In this document: in pieces, positions 40,682 to 49,784 of the stretch
Numbering within the stretch: position 1 is the first letter of the stretch
Layout of the letters: every line of letters starts with the position of its first letter
NCBI GenBank assembly: GCA_024234955.1
Contig: JACKNK010000002.1
Span: 620,001 to 684,000, forward strand
Reading direction: 5' to 3'
DNA length: 64,000 nucleotides
Source of the DNA: Gammaproteobacteria bacterium
GTDB taxonomy: Bacteria; Pseudomonadota; Gammaproteobacteria; JACKNK01
Made by a program: the position numbers and the translations under genes
The notes under the pieces: model-generated
Databases searched by the model: none
Seen by the model: only the letters and a program-made list of their open reading frames with translations
Told to the model about the DNA's origin: nothing

Positions 40682-41986
40682 GTGAAAGACATCACAAGAT
40701 GGCTGCAAGCACCAGACTGGCGCTCAGTTTGGTCCGATCTGTGCCGCGAATCCGGGCGTGTCTGGCGCTTTTTCAGGGCGGGGTTTGCGGAGGACAACTG
40801 CACATTCGCGGCCGGGGCGCTGACTTACACCAGTCTGCTTGCCCTGGTTCCGCTCATGACCGTGACGTTCTCGGTGCTGGCGGCATTCCCGGTGTTTCAG
40901 ACGGTAAGTGCCGATCTGCAGAATTTCGTGTTCGAGAACTTTGTTCCAGCCGCCGGCGAAGTGGTCTCCGAGCACCTGCAGGATTTCGCCCAGAAGGCAT
41001 CCGGCCTGACGGCGGCGGGTATCGTCTTTCTGGTGCTCACGGCGGTCATGCTGATGGCGAATATCGACAGTGCGTTGAATGCGATTTTCAAGGTCGCTCG
41101 CAAACGCAGACCCCTGGCGTCTTTCCTGGTTTATTGGGCGGTGCTTACCCTGGGGCCGTTGTTGCTGGGTGCGAGCCTGGTCATGACATCGTTTCTGGTT
41201 TCCGCACCCCTGTTTGACGATGCTGCCGAGACCATCGGTGGGCGTGCTCGTCTGTTGTCAGTGCTGCCCTACCTGGCGGAAATGCTCGCGTTCGCATTGT
41301 TATATATGGCCGTTCCAAATCGACCGGTCCGCTGGCGGCATGCTTTGGGAGGCGGCTTGCTGGCCGCCGTGCTTTTCGAGACAGCGAAACGCAGTTTTGC
41401 CTGGTATGTCACGAGTTTTCCGACTTATGAAGCGATATATGGCGCGTTGGCGGCGGTGCCCATCTTCCTGATCTGGATTTACCTGTCCTGGCTGGTGATC
41501 CTGGCGGGCGCCGAATTTACCTATGCCCTCGGGAATTATCGGCAGCGTGATGCCCGGCATGGGCATAGTGCGAAACATTTCGTCCGCGCCTTCCGGCTGC
41601 TTCAGGCCTTGTGGCGTGGGCAGGAGACCGGTGACGGTCAGTCGGTGGCGGCATTGGCACGCGCGGCTCGCGTCGACTCGGGCGATGCGAACGACACCCT
41701 CGAGTCGTTGATGCGACATAAGGTGGTGACACAGGAGGACGGTGGCGATTGGGTGGTAACCCGTGATCTGCATCGTTACACCCTGCGTGATCTTTACCAG
41801 GACTGTGAGCCAACCGTGCCTTGGCCGCAGGATGTCTCTGCAGCCACTTCGTCGCAGGCTTATCTGGCCGCCATCGGACAGGTTGGTGGTTGTCTGGAAG
41901 AGGCCTTCGGGCGCGCATTGGCGAGCTATTTCGAACCGTTGCCCAGCCCTCAGATGAAACAGAAGAACGGCGTCGCCGAGGCCTGA
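40682..41986 (+). CDS. YihY/BrkB-family inner-membrane protein with C-terminal winged-helix-like extension
   Basis: 434 residues. The GTG at 40682 is chosen because AGGG lies 6 bases upstream; a TTG at 40676 sits next to the same site. The six-helix YihY core spans about 30-285 (FAAGALTYTSLLALVPLMTV, PIFLIWIYLSWLVILAGAEFTY is its last helix region). The 150-residue extension has a short winged-helix-like segment (VAALARAARVDSGDANDTLESLMRHK) and an acidic tail. The family was formerly misannotated as RNase BN; its function is not established. A terminator hairpin overlaps the end of the gene. Confidence 0.88.
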   Translation: MKDITRWLQAPDWRSVWSDLCRESGRVWRFFRAGFAEDNCTFAAGALTYTSLLALVPLMTVTFSVLAAFPVFQTVSADLQNFVFENFVPAAGEVVSEHLQDFAQKASGLTAAGIVFLVLTAVMLMANIDSALNAIFKVARKRRPLASFLVYWAVLTLGPLLLGASLVMTSFLVSAPLFDDAAETIGGRARLLSVLPYLAEMLAFALLYMAVPNRPVRWRHALGGGLLAAVLFETAKRSFAWYVTSFPTYEAIYGALAAVPIFLIWIYLSWLVILAGAEFTYALGNYRQRDARHGHSAKHFVRAFRLLQALWRGQETGDGQSVAALARAARVDSGDANDTLESLMRHKVVTQEDGGDWVVTRDLHRYTLRDLYQDCEPTVPWPQDVSAATSSQAYLAAIGQVGGCLEEAFGRALASYFEPLPSPQMKQKNGVAEA

Positions 41987-42010
41987 GATCGTCTTCCGTC
42001 GGCGACTTTT
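41972..42010 (+). terminator. Candidate terminator spanning the yihY-like stop codon
   Basis: GTCGCCGA (41972-41979) pairs with TCGGCGAC (41999-42006) across a 19-base loop that contains the TGA stop, followed by TTTT. Confidence 0.5.
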
Positions 42011-42101
42011 GGGGCGCCTGAATGGAAGATCAGAGGTTCCCAAGGTAGTAGGGCCGAACCTATGATCGTCGATCACATCGTGACCAGAATGAGTGGTGCT
42101 C

Positions 42102-42962
42102 ATGGAATGCAAGATTTGCGGGTCTGCCTCCGAGCGGGTGTTTTCCAAAAAACTGCTTCAGAAGTATGACGTCGATTATTTTCGATGCCCGCATTGCGGC
42201 TTCTTGCAGACCCAGGAGCCGACCTGGTTGGACGAGGCCTACAACCAGGCAATGTCGCCACTGGATATTCGTCTGGTAGCTCGGCCCCTGGAGTTGGCGG
42301 AGATTACTCGGGAAATTCTGATCCGCTATTTCGACGCGGATGGCCGCTTTCTGGATTACGGCGGCGGCACCGGATTGTTTACCCGGCGCATGCGAGATCT
42401 GGGGCTCGATTTTTATCGCCAGGATAAGTACGCGACGAATGTGTTCGCCCAATATTTCGACATACAGGACCTTCCGGACCCTGAAAAAGGGTTTGAGCTC
42501 GTTACCTGCTTTGAGGTCCTTGAGCATCTGCCCGATCCGTGGGTCGAACTCGATCAGGTGTTTGCCCTGAGTAAGAACGTACTTTGCTCCACCTGGTTGC
42601 AGCCCGATGACACCATCGAGACGCTTTCGAATTGGAACTATCTCTTGACGCTGCATGGCCAGCATGTCTCGTTCTACACCCGACGCAGCATGGAAATCAT
42701 CGCCGACCGATACGGCGTCCACTACTACACAAATGGCCGTCATCTGCATGTTTTCAGTGAGAAAAAACTCGACGGAGACGTGTTCGACCGTGGCGATGTC
42801 GGTGCGATCGCCAATGCGAAGCGGTTGGCGTACGGAATCGTGAATCGCATTTTTGGACTGATCCGGCCGCGCACCAAAGCGCTTCCCCAGCGCCCGACGC
42901 ACACTTTTACGGATAGCGCCAAAGTTACCCAGCTCGTCATGCGCGATCTGAAGGGCGACTGA
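42102..42962 (+). CDS. Class I SAM-dependent methyltransferase with N-terminal zinc ribbon
   Basis: 286 residues from ATG 42102 (two GTG codons just upstream are alternatives). The first 35 residues hold a zinc ribbon: C3/C6 (CKIC) and C29/C32 (CPHC). The SAM-binding loop FLDYGGGTGLF is at 83-93, followed by an acidic motif II and FEVLEHLPDPW. This zinc-ribbon plus methyltransferase-23-like architecture is common in enzymes acting on nucleotide sugars or polysaccharides. Position upstream of miaB and near the polysaccharide block supports a carbohydrate role, but that is inference. Confidence 0.85.
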   Translation: MECKICGSASERVFSKKLLQKYDVDYFRCPHCGFLQTQEPTWLDEAYNQAMSPLDIRLVARPLELAEITREILIRYFDADGRFLDYGGGTGLFTRRMRDLGLDFYRQDKYATNVFAQYFDIQDLPDPEKGFELVTCFEVLEHLPDPWVELDQVFALSKNVLCSTWLQPDDTIETLSNWNYLLTLHGQHVSFYTRRSMEIIADRYGVHYYTNGRHLHVFSEKKLDGDVFDRGDVGAIANAKRLAYGIVNRIFGLIRPRTKALPQRPTHTFTDSAKVTQLVMRDLKGD

Positions 42963-43142
42963 GCCCGAAGGCGCGTCTCGCGCCCGGATTCCATACGCCC
43001 GACCTATCGGGGAGGGTCATGTCCGGGATTGCTGGAATCGATTGTCTCGCTTCGTCGCAGTGCGCGATTCTTCCCCCAGTCCGGCTATTATCCCCGCCCT
43101 GTTTTCAGCTGATTGTCCTGCCATGAAACCGAGTGCTGTCCA

Positions 43143-44468
43143 ATGACCGGCAAGGTCTATGTAAAGAGTCTGGGTTGCCAGATGAACGAATACGACGCCG
43201 ACAAGATGGCAGACGTGCTCGGTGCCGAGTTCGGCATGTCACGCACCCAGGTTCCGGAAGAGGCGGATGTGCTGCTGCTCAATACCTGCTCGGTGCGCGA
43301 GAAGGCACAGGAAAAGGTGTTCTCCTATCTGGGCGTCTGGCGCGAGTGGAAACAGCGCAATCCGAACATCGTTATCGGTGTGGGTGGGTGCGTTGCCAGT
43401 CAGGAAGGCGAATATCTCCTTGAACGGGCACCCTTTGTCGATGTGGTGTTCGGTCCCCAGACCTTGCACCGGCTCCCGGAGCTCATTCGTGCAGCCCGTG
43501 CGACCGGTGCATCCAAGGTCGATGTTTCCTTTCCGGAAATCGAGAAGTTCGATCGCCTGCCGGAACCGCGCGCCGAAGGGCCGACGGCTTACGTATCGAT
43601 CATGGAAGGGTGCAGCAAGTACTGCACCTTTTGCGTGGTGCCGTACACCCGGGGCGAGGAAATCAGCCGTCCATTCGACGATGTGCTCGCAGAAATCGTG
43701 ACGCTGGCGGAACAGGGGGTCCATGAGATCACCTTGCTGGGCCAGAACGTGAACGGTTTTCGCGGTGCATTGCATGATGGCGGTAACGCCGATCTCGCCA
43801 CCTTGATTCACTACGTGGCGAATATCGAAGGCATCGAGCGGATTCGATATACGACGTCACACCCGCTGGAGATGTCCGACGCCCTGATTCGTGCGTACGC
43901 CGAGGAGCCCAAGCTGGTTTCGCATCTGCATCTGCCGGTCCAGAGTGGCTCGGATCGAGTGTTGGCGATGATGAAGCGCGGTCATACCGCGCTGGAATAT
44001 AAGGCCACGATCCGCAAATTGCGCGAGGCGCGACCGGATATCAGCCTCTCGTCCGATTTTATCGTGGGTTTTCCGGGAGAGACGGATAAGGATCATGAGG
44101 CAACCATGACCCTGATTCGGGAGATCGGCTTTGATCATTCGTTCAGCTTCATCTACAGCCCCAGACCGGGTACGCCCGCCGTGGCCTTGCCGGACGATGT
44201 TCCGCATGCGGTAAAGCAGTCACGGTTGCAGGCGCTGCAATCGCAGATCCGCCAACAGGCTGACGCGATCAGCGCGGGCATGGTTGGCTCCGTGCAGCGC
44301 ATTCTCGTCACCGGTCGGTCGCGCAAGGATGAAGATCAGTTGTCCGGGCGGACTGAGAATAATCGTGTCGTCAATTTCCCGGGCGACGCGTCCTGGATCG
44401 GTGGCTTCGTTTCGGTGCAGATCACCGAAGCTTTGCCGAATTCCCTGCGTGGACGACGGTTGTTATAG
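43143..44468 (+). CDS. miaB: tRNA-2-methylthio-N6-dimethylallyladenosine synthase MiaB
   Basis: 441 residues from ATG 43143, which begins MTGKVYVKSLGCQMN as in the family. It inserts the 2-methylthio group at A37 of tRNAs reading UNN codons. The N-terminal auxiliary cluster cysteines are C12, C49 and C83, the radical SAM cluster is C157-x3-C161-x2-C164 in GCSKYCTFC, and a C-terminal TRAM domain covers about 375-441. In many relatives it is followed at once by phoH-ybeY-corC-lnt; here about 6.5 kb of polysaccharide genes intervene. Confidence 0.98.
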   Translation: MTGKVYVKSLGCQMNEYDADKMADVLGAEFGMSRTQVPEEADVLLLNTCSVREKAQEKVFSYLGVWREWKQRNPNIVIGVGGCVASQEGEYLLERAPFVDVVFGPQTLHRLPELIRAARATGASKVDVSFPEIEKFDRLPEPRAEGPTAYVSIMEGCSKYCTFCVVPYTRGEEISRPFDDVLAEIVTLAEQGVHEITLLGQNVNGFRGALHDGGNADLATLIHYVANIEGIERIRYTTSHPLEMSDALIRAYAEEPKLVSHLHLPVQSGSDRVLAMMKRGHTALEYKATIRKLREARPDISLSSDFIVGFPGETDKDHEATMTLIREIGFDHSFSFIYSPRPGTPAVALPDDVPHAVKQSRLQALQSQIRQQADAISAGMVGSVQRILVTGRSRKDEDQLSGRTENNRVVNFPGDASWIGGFVSVQITEALPNSLRGRRLL

Positions 44469-44644
44469 TCGCTCGGCGTTCAACCCATGAGGCACCGATT
44501 TTGACCGCTTCCTGTGTCTTGCTTCCCATGTCCGGACAGGTGCCGTCAGCTGCGCGGTCGAGCAGGTTGGCAGGGTTGCGCGAGGGCGAACCCCGCGTGC
44601 GCGCCTCGCGTCGGCTGGCGATCCTTTCGTTGAAACCCTGAGCG

Positions 44645-46135
44645 ATGCAGGCCGGGCTCAACAAGGCCATGGCGAAAGGCGTCGGCTGGATGGTCCTGCT
44701 GCGTTTTTCGGAGCGTGCAGTGGGTTTCATCAGCACGTTGATTCTGGTGCGGCTGTTGATGCCCTCGGATTTCGGTTTGATCGCGATGGCGACCTCGATC
44801 GTCGCCTTGCTCGAGTTATTGACCGCCTTCAGTTTCGATATGGCGTTGATCCATAACCAGGCGGCTGAGGACCACCATTACCATACGGCCTGGACATTGA
44901 ATGTCCTGCTCGGTGCGATCTCGACAGTCTTGTTGGTGCTGATTGCACCCTGGGTCAGTGCGTTCTATGAGGAGCCGGCGTTGTATTGGGTGGTGATCGC
45001 GCTGTCGCCGCTGTTACTGCTCCGGGGTCTGTCGAATATCGGCATTGTGGCTTTTCGCAAGGACATGCAGTTCCATCGCGAATTCCATTACCGCATCATC
45101 AAACGATTGCTCAGTTTTCTGGTCACCATTTCCCTGGCGCTGTATTGGCGAAGCTATTGGGCGCTGATCGTAGGCATGATGTCGGATGCCTTGATCGGCT
45201 GTGTATTGAGCTATTTGCTGCACCCGTTTCGCCCCCGTCCAAGTTTGGCGGGATGGCGCAATCTTTTTGGTTTTTCGGTGTGGGTGCTGCTGAACAGCAT
45301 CCTGGCGTTTCTTCGTTTGAGATCGACGGATTTCATATTGGGCAAGGTGGCGGGGACGCATTCGCTCGGTCTTTATTCCGTCTCCTACGAAGTCGCCACG
45401 ATGCCGACCGCCGAGTTGGTCGCGCCGATAAATCGCGCGGTGTTCCCCGCTTTCTCGAAAATGACCAAGGATCTTGCCGAGTTGCGGGAGAGTTACCTTC
45501 ATGTCGCGGCCGGGGTGCTCCTGCTGGCACTGCCTGCGGGAATCGGTATGGCGGCGATTTCGGACATCCTGGTGCCGGTGGTGTTGGGCGAAAAGTGGCT
45601 GGATGCCATCCCGGTGATCCAGCTTATCGCCGTGAATGGCGCAATCATCTCGTTTACGGCCAACATCATGCCGGTGTTCATGGCGACGGGAGACATGCGG
45701 ATCTCGGTGGTCATGAGTCTTGTCAATGTCTTGGTCTTCATCGCCTTGGTGTGGCTGTGGGGCCGAGAAGAGGGGGCGTTGGGTGCAGCCAAGGCGTGGC
45801 TGGTGGCCACGGTTCTTACTCATCCCATGCCCATCGTCTATATGTTGGTGCGTCTGAAAATACCGCTGCTGACGTACGTCGGCACGGTGTGGCGACCGGT
45901 TGCCGCGTCCGCCCTCATGTATTTCGTCACGCGCAGCTGGATCGATGCGTTTGCCTGGTCCGGCACGGCGTTGGAGCAGATCGTGTTTTTGTTGAGCGCG
46001 GTGGCGGTGGGTCTGGTCAGTTATGCCGTGAGCGAACTGAGCTTGTGGTGGCTGCAGGGTAAGCCGCCCGGCTCGGAGGACATCGTGCTGCGAAAAATCC
46101 TGCCGCATGTGCTCACCCGACTTCGTCGCCACTGA
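44645..46135 (+). CDS. Polysaccharide flippase of the MOP superfamily (WzxC-like)
   Basis: 496 residues with 13-14 hydrophobic helices and no signal peptide. It begins with a short basic segment and first helix (GWMVLLRFSERAVGFISTLI). The loop RNLFGFSVWVLLNSILAFLR and LGLYSVSYEVATMPTAELVA match the Polysacc_synt flippase family that moves lipid-linked repeat units across the inner membrane. It is the first gene of the five-gene polysaccharide block; a 176-base gap after miaB shows no convincing gene. Confidence 0.87.
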   Translation: MQAGLNKAMAKGVGWMVLLRFSERAVGFISTLILVRLLMPSDFGLIAMATSIVALLELLTAFSFDMALIHNQAAEDHHYHTAWTLNVLLGAISTVLLVLIAPWVSAFYEEPALYWVVIALSPLLLLRGLSNIGIVAFRKDMQFHREFHYRIIKRLLSFLVTISLALYWRSYWALIVGMMSDALIGCVLSYLLHPFRPRPSLAGWRNLFGFSVWVLLNSILAFLRLRSTDFILGKVAGTHSLGLYSVSYEVATMPTAELVAPINRAVFPAFSKMTKDLAELRESYLHVAAGVLLLALPAGIGMAAISDILVPVVLGEKWLDAIPVIQLIAVNGAIISFTANIMPVFMATGDMRISVVMSLVNVLVFIALVWLWGREEGALGAAKAWLVATVLTHPMPIVYMLVRLKIPLLTYVGTVWRPVAASALMYFVTRSWIDAFAWSGTALEQIVFLLSAVAVGLVSYAVSELSLWWLQGKPPGSEDIVLRKILPHVLTRLRRH

Positions 46136-46263
46136 TTGGATCAGACAAGTAGCGGTGTCAGCAGCGGTTTGCGTTTTGATTCATCGTCGAGCGTTTTGAA
46201 AGTGCCCTCTGACTGCAGCGCACTACAATGGCCGCAGATCGAATACCTTTTTGGGAGCATGCC

Positions 46264-47589
46264 TTGGAAGATAACAACAACGATAACAACGTCTGCGTCA
46301 TTGGCCTGGGATACGTCGGTTTGACGCTCGCGGGCTATATGGCCAAGCATGGACTGTTGGTGGAAGGTATCGAGATCAACCCGCAGGTGCATGCGGCGTT
46401 GGCCGAGGGCCGGGCGCATTTTCATGAATTCGGGTTCGACGAGGTGGTGCAGGAAGTCACCCGGAACGGCAGTCTGACTGCCTCCTATGCGCTTCAGCCA
46501 CGGGACTTCAACCGGATCTACATCATCACTGTTGGCACCAATATCAATGACGTCGGTGCGGTGAATCTGGAGCCGATTCGGCAGGTCAGCGCGGGGATCG
46601 CGGAAGCCATGCGTGATGGCGACATGATTCTGCTGCGCTCTACGGTCAAACTGGGTGTCACCCGGGATGTGGTGAAACCGATCCTGGATCAATCCGGTAA
46701 ACGATACGACCTGGCTTTCTGCCCGGAGCGAACCCTCGAAGGGCGTGCCTTGGAAGAACTCGCCAGCCTGCCGCAGGTTGTCGGGGGCATCGATGAACAC
46801 TCGGCGCAACGCGCCAAACGCCTTTTCGAGCGTCTGACCAAGGAGGTGGTGGTGGTCGATTCCGTCGAAGAGGCGGAAATGGTCAAGCTGGTCAACAACA
46901 CCGATCGCGATGTGATGTTCGCATACGCCAACGAAGTGGCCATGCTTTGCGAAGTGGCGGGCATCTCGTCCCGCAACGTGATTCGTGCCGTGAACCACAA
47001 TTACCCGCGCTCATCGGTGCGCTTCCCCGGACCCGTCGGCGGGCCCTGTCTCGGCAAGGACGGTTACATCCTTGCGGAAGGTTTCGCCGATAAGCCGGTG
47101 CATGCGGACATTATGATCACGGCGCGCCGACGGAACGAGGAATTGGTGAACTTCACCACGCGCTCGGTGTTGGAAAAGGCGAAGGCGCGGGGTTTGTTTG
47201 CCCGCAGCACCAAAGTCTCGGTGTTGGGGACGGCGTTCAAGGGACGTCCGGAAACCAGTGACCTGCGTGGATCGATGGTGTATCAGTTGCTGGATGCGGT
47301 GCGTCTTTTTGACCCGGGGCTAGATATTCGCGTTTTCGATCCGGTGGCGCGTCGCGATGAAATGGAGGCGGATGGCATGGTGGTGGAGGCGACGCTGGAA
47401 GCCGCGCTCAAGGATGCCGCCGTTGTCTTTATCCAGACCAATCACATCAATTTCGAGAACCTGAACTGGTCGAAATACAGCCACATGTTGTGCGAACAGG
47501 CGATCGTTTATGACTACTGGGATAATCAGCGTCTCGGTGTATACGCCAATTCGGTCGCCGTAACCTCATTGGGTAACAGCGCGCTTTAA
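46264..47589 (+). CDS. Nucleotide-sugar dehydrogenase (UDP-glucose/GDP-mannose dehydrogenase family)
   Basis: 441 residues from TTG 46264, chosen because GGGAG at 46253-46257 lies 6 bases upstream and because the Rossmann fold begins shortly after; an ATG at 46228 has no ribosome site. The NAD motif is IGLGYVGLTLAG (GLGYVG at about 14-19). The catalytic cysteine is C262 in VGGPCLGKDGY. The enzyme performs the two-step NAD-dependent oxidation of a UDP- or GDP-sugar to its uronic acid. Segments VGGIDEHSAQRAKRLFE and MVKLVNNTDRDVMFAYANEV are family-typical. The sugar substrate cannot be fixed from sequence alone. Confidence 0.93.
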   Translation: MEDNNNDNNVCVIGLGYVGLTLAGYMAKHGLLVEGIEINPQVHAALAEGRAHFHEFGFDEVVQEVTRNGSLTASYALQPRDFNRIYIITVGTNINDVGAVNLEPIRQVSAGIAEAMRDGDMILLRSTVKLGVTRDVVKPILDQSGKRYDLAFCPERTLEGRALEELASLPQVVGGIDEHSAQRAKRLFERLTKEVVVVDSVEEAEMVKLVNNTDRDVMFAYANEVAMLCEVAGISSRNVIRAVNHNYPRSSVRFPGPVGGPCLGKDGYILAEGFADKPVHADIMITARRRNEELVNFTTRSVLEKAKARGLFARSTKVSVLGTAFKGRPETSDLRGSMVYQLLDAVRLFDPGLDIRVFDPVARRDEMEADGMVVEATLEAALKDAAVVFIQTNHINFENLNWSKYSHMLCEQAIVYDYWDNQRLGVYANSVAVTSLGNSAL

Positions 47590-47628
47590 GTGTTGTCGTT
47601 CCCGTCCTGAAACGGAAAATATGCAGAT

Positions 47629-48585
47629 ATGAGCAAGATTCTGGTAACCGGTGCCGCCGGTTTTTTGGGTTTCGCGTTGGCGAAACGTTTGTCCGATGAC
47701 CCCGAAAATCAGGTGTTCGCGGTAGATAATTTCATACGGGGGGAGGACGACGAACCGTTCGAGCAGCTGATTGCGCGTGACAACGTTGAGTTCTTCCAGA
47801 TCGACCTGACCTTGCAGGCCGATGTCGCCCGTCTTCCGACCGAAGTTGATTATGTTTATCACCTCGCGGCATTGAACGGGACGCAGAATTTTTATGAGCG
47901 TCCATTCGAAGTGGTGAAATGCTGCACCTTGCCGACGATCTTTCTGATCGAGCATTACAAGGACACCAAGCTCCAGCGCTTCATCTATGCGGGGACATCC
48001 GAGGCCTATGCCTCGACCGTAACCCGGTTTGGTTGGGAAGTACCGACTTCGGAAGAAGTCCCGGTTTCCATCGATGATGTCTCGAATGCCCGCTGGTCCT
48101 ATGGGGGTTCCAAGATTCACGGCGAGGTGGCGACCATCAACGGCTGCCGCAATTTTGATATGCCGTACAGCATCATTCGCTTCCACAACGCCTACGGCCC
48201 GCGCATGGGGGACAAGCATGTGATCCCGGATTTCTTCGAACGGGCGAAGAAAGGGGTGTATGAGCTTTACGGCTATGAGGACACCCGATCCTTTATGTAT
48301 GTCGACGATTGCATCGAAGCGACGCTTCGGGTCGGTGAAAGCGACAAAACCGTTGGTGAGACGGTCAATGTCGGCAGCGAACACGAGATTACGATCCTGG
48401 AACTCGGCAAGGCGATGCTGGCGTCCATTGGCGTGGAGGCGGAGATCACGCTGTTTCCGTCACCGGTCGGCAGCGTCAAGCGGCGAGCGCCGAATGTCAG
48501 CAAGCTCAAGCGGCTGACCGGGTTTGAGGCCAACTGGGCGCTGGACGACGGTTTGCGCATGGCGCGCGAGTGGTATTACGACTGA
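47629..48585 (+). CDS. NAD-dependent epimerase/dehydratase (extended SDR)
   Basis: 318 residues. The N-terminal NAD-binding motif is TGAAGFLG (7-14). The active-site residues are Y158 and K162 in WSYGGSKIHGE, with TSEAYAS supplying the serine/threonine partner. RSFMYVDDCIEATLRV and the C-terminal substrate-binding lobe are typical of nucleotide-sugar epimerases or decarboxylases. It probably acts with the preceding dehydrogenase to supply activated sugars to the two downstream glycosyltransferases. Confidence 0.92.
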   Translation: MSKILVTGAAGFLGFALAKRLSDDPENQVFAVDNFIRGEDDEPFEQLIARDNVEFFQIDLTLQADVARLPTEVDYVYHLAALNGTQNFYERPFEVVKCCTLPTIFLIEHYKDTKLQRFIYAGTSEAYASTVTRFGWEVPTSEEVPVSIDDVSNARWSYGGSKIHGEVATINGCRNFDMPYSIIRFHNAYGPRMGDKHVIPDFFERAKKGVYELYGYEDTRSFMYVDDCIEATLRVGESDKTVGETVNVGSEHEITILELGKAMLASIGVEAEITLFPSPVGSVKRRAPNVSKLKRLTGFEANWALDDGLRMAREWYYD

Positions 48586-48604
48586 TCAGCGGAGATCGGT
48601 GACT

Positions 48605-49675
48605 ATGCGCGAGGACAATCCTAAGCCGTTGATTCTAATACCGTATAGGCAGCTCGGTAATATTCTGGTCCGAGAGGTCGGGCGTGCCTATCAGCGGCAA
48701 GGTTATGTGGTGTATTTCGGTCCGGAGAATTTTTTCGAATCGGACATCCAGCCGGACATCATCCATCTGCATTGGCCGGAGATGTTCTACCGCAACGATG
48801 GCGATGGGACGGCTCAGGAGCGCGCCGATCTGTTTTTGGCCCGCCTGAAGGAATTCAAGGCGCTTGGGGTGCGGGTGATATGGACCATTCACAACCTGTT
48901 TCCGCACGACAGCTACGACAGTGAACTCGACGTTCATGTCTATCGTGAGGTGGCCGCGTTGGCGGATGTCGTGGTGCACCATTGCGCGCGTTCCCGGGAA
49001 TTGATCGCCGAGCAGTATCCGCCCCGCCCGGATGTGCCCCAGGTGATTGCACCGATGGGCAATTATCTGGGCCAGAGAAACCATTCCGATCAAATCGAGT
49101 CCAGACGGAGGCTTGATCTGCCGGAGGATGCGTTTGTCTTCCTGCTGTTTGGCGCGCTGAAGGGCTACAAAGGGCTTTTCAATGTTGTCGATGCATTTCG
49201 CCGCTTAAAGTCGTCCGGTCGCCCGATCTATCTTGTCGTCGCCGGCAATGCGTCATTGAGTGGATGGCGGGGTCGTTTTCTGGATTTGCGTAATCGTATT
49301 CCACGTCGCTGGCAAGGTCGGTTGCGGCTGCATCTGGGGCATGTTCCGGCCGACGATGTCCAGTACTTCGTGAATGCCTGTGACGCCATGATTCTCGGCC
49401 ATGTACGGGGTTTGAATTCATCGCTGGCGTTACTCGGCATGACCTTCGGCAAGCTGATCGTTGGCCCCGATCTGGGATGTATTGGCTGGGTGTTGCAGGA
49501 AGGTCGCAATGTGTCATTCCCGGTGGGCGATCAGTCGGCAATGACCGAGGCCATGCAGCGTGCGCTCGACTTCGACCTTGAGTCTGCCGCCGCCGCCAAT
49601 ATCGCGATCACTCAGAAATGGACCTGGGACCATCACGCCGAGCAGATACTGGCCGGACTGAAGCGTCTAGGGTGA
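48605..49675 (+). CDS. Glycosyltransferase (GT-B fold)
   Basis: 356 residues from ATG 48605 (GGAG about 10 bases upstream). The first half has a GT-B N-terminal pattern (LILIPYRQLGNILVREVG, IIHLHWPEMFY, VRVIWTIHNLFPHDS). The second half has FLLFGALKGYKGLFNVVDAF and the donor-binding strand AMILGHVRGLNSSLALLGM, as in beta-glycosyltransferases of exopolysaccharide clusters. It is a cytoplasmic, membrane-associated enzyme; acceptor and donor are unknown. Confidence 0.85.
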   Translation: MREDNPKPLILIPYRQLGNILVREVGRAYQRQGYVVYFGPENFFESDIQPDIIHLHWPEMFYRNDGDGTAQERADLFLARLKEFKALGVRVIWTIHNLFPHDSYDSELDVHVYREVAALADVVVHHCARSRELIAEQYPPRPDVPQVIAPMGNYLGQRNHSDQIESRRRLDLPEDAFVFLLFGALKGYKGLFNVVDAFRRLKSSGRPIYLVVAGNASLSGWRGRFLDLRNRIPRRWQGRLRLHLGHVPADDVQYFVNACDAMILGHVRGLNSSLALLGMTFGKLIVGPDLGCIGWVLQEGRNVSFPVGDQSAMTEAMQRALDFDLESAAAANIAITQKWTWDHHAEQILAGLKRLG

Positions 49676-49784
49676 GTATGCCAATGGTATTTCCGGTAAC
49701 CATTGCCCAAGCGTGTGTGGGCATAATTCGCCGGGTGCATGAGGTTCGGTGTTGTTCTGTCCCACCTTGCGTCAGGGGAATGCT

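Noticed and set aside
44502..44643. A short plus-strand ORF (TTG start) between miaB and the flippase
   Set aside because: Composition is Arg/Ser/Leu-rich with no signal or motif, and no ribosome site is seen; it is probably chance.
46195..46229. TTGAAA...TACAAT as a sigma-70 promoter for the nucleotide-sugar dehydrogenase
   Set aside because: The spacer is about 22 bp, too long; the genes are likely read through from the flippase gene.
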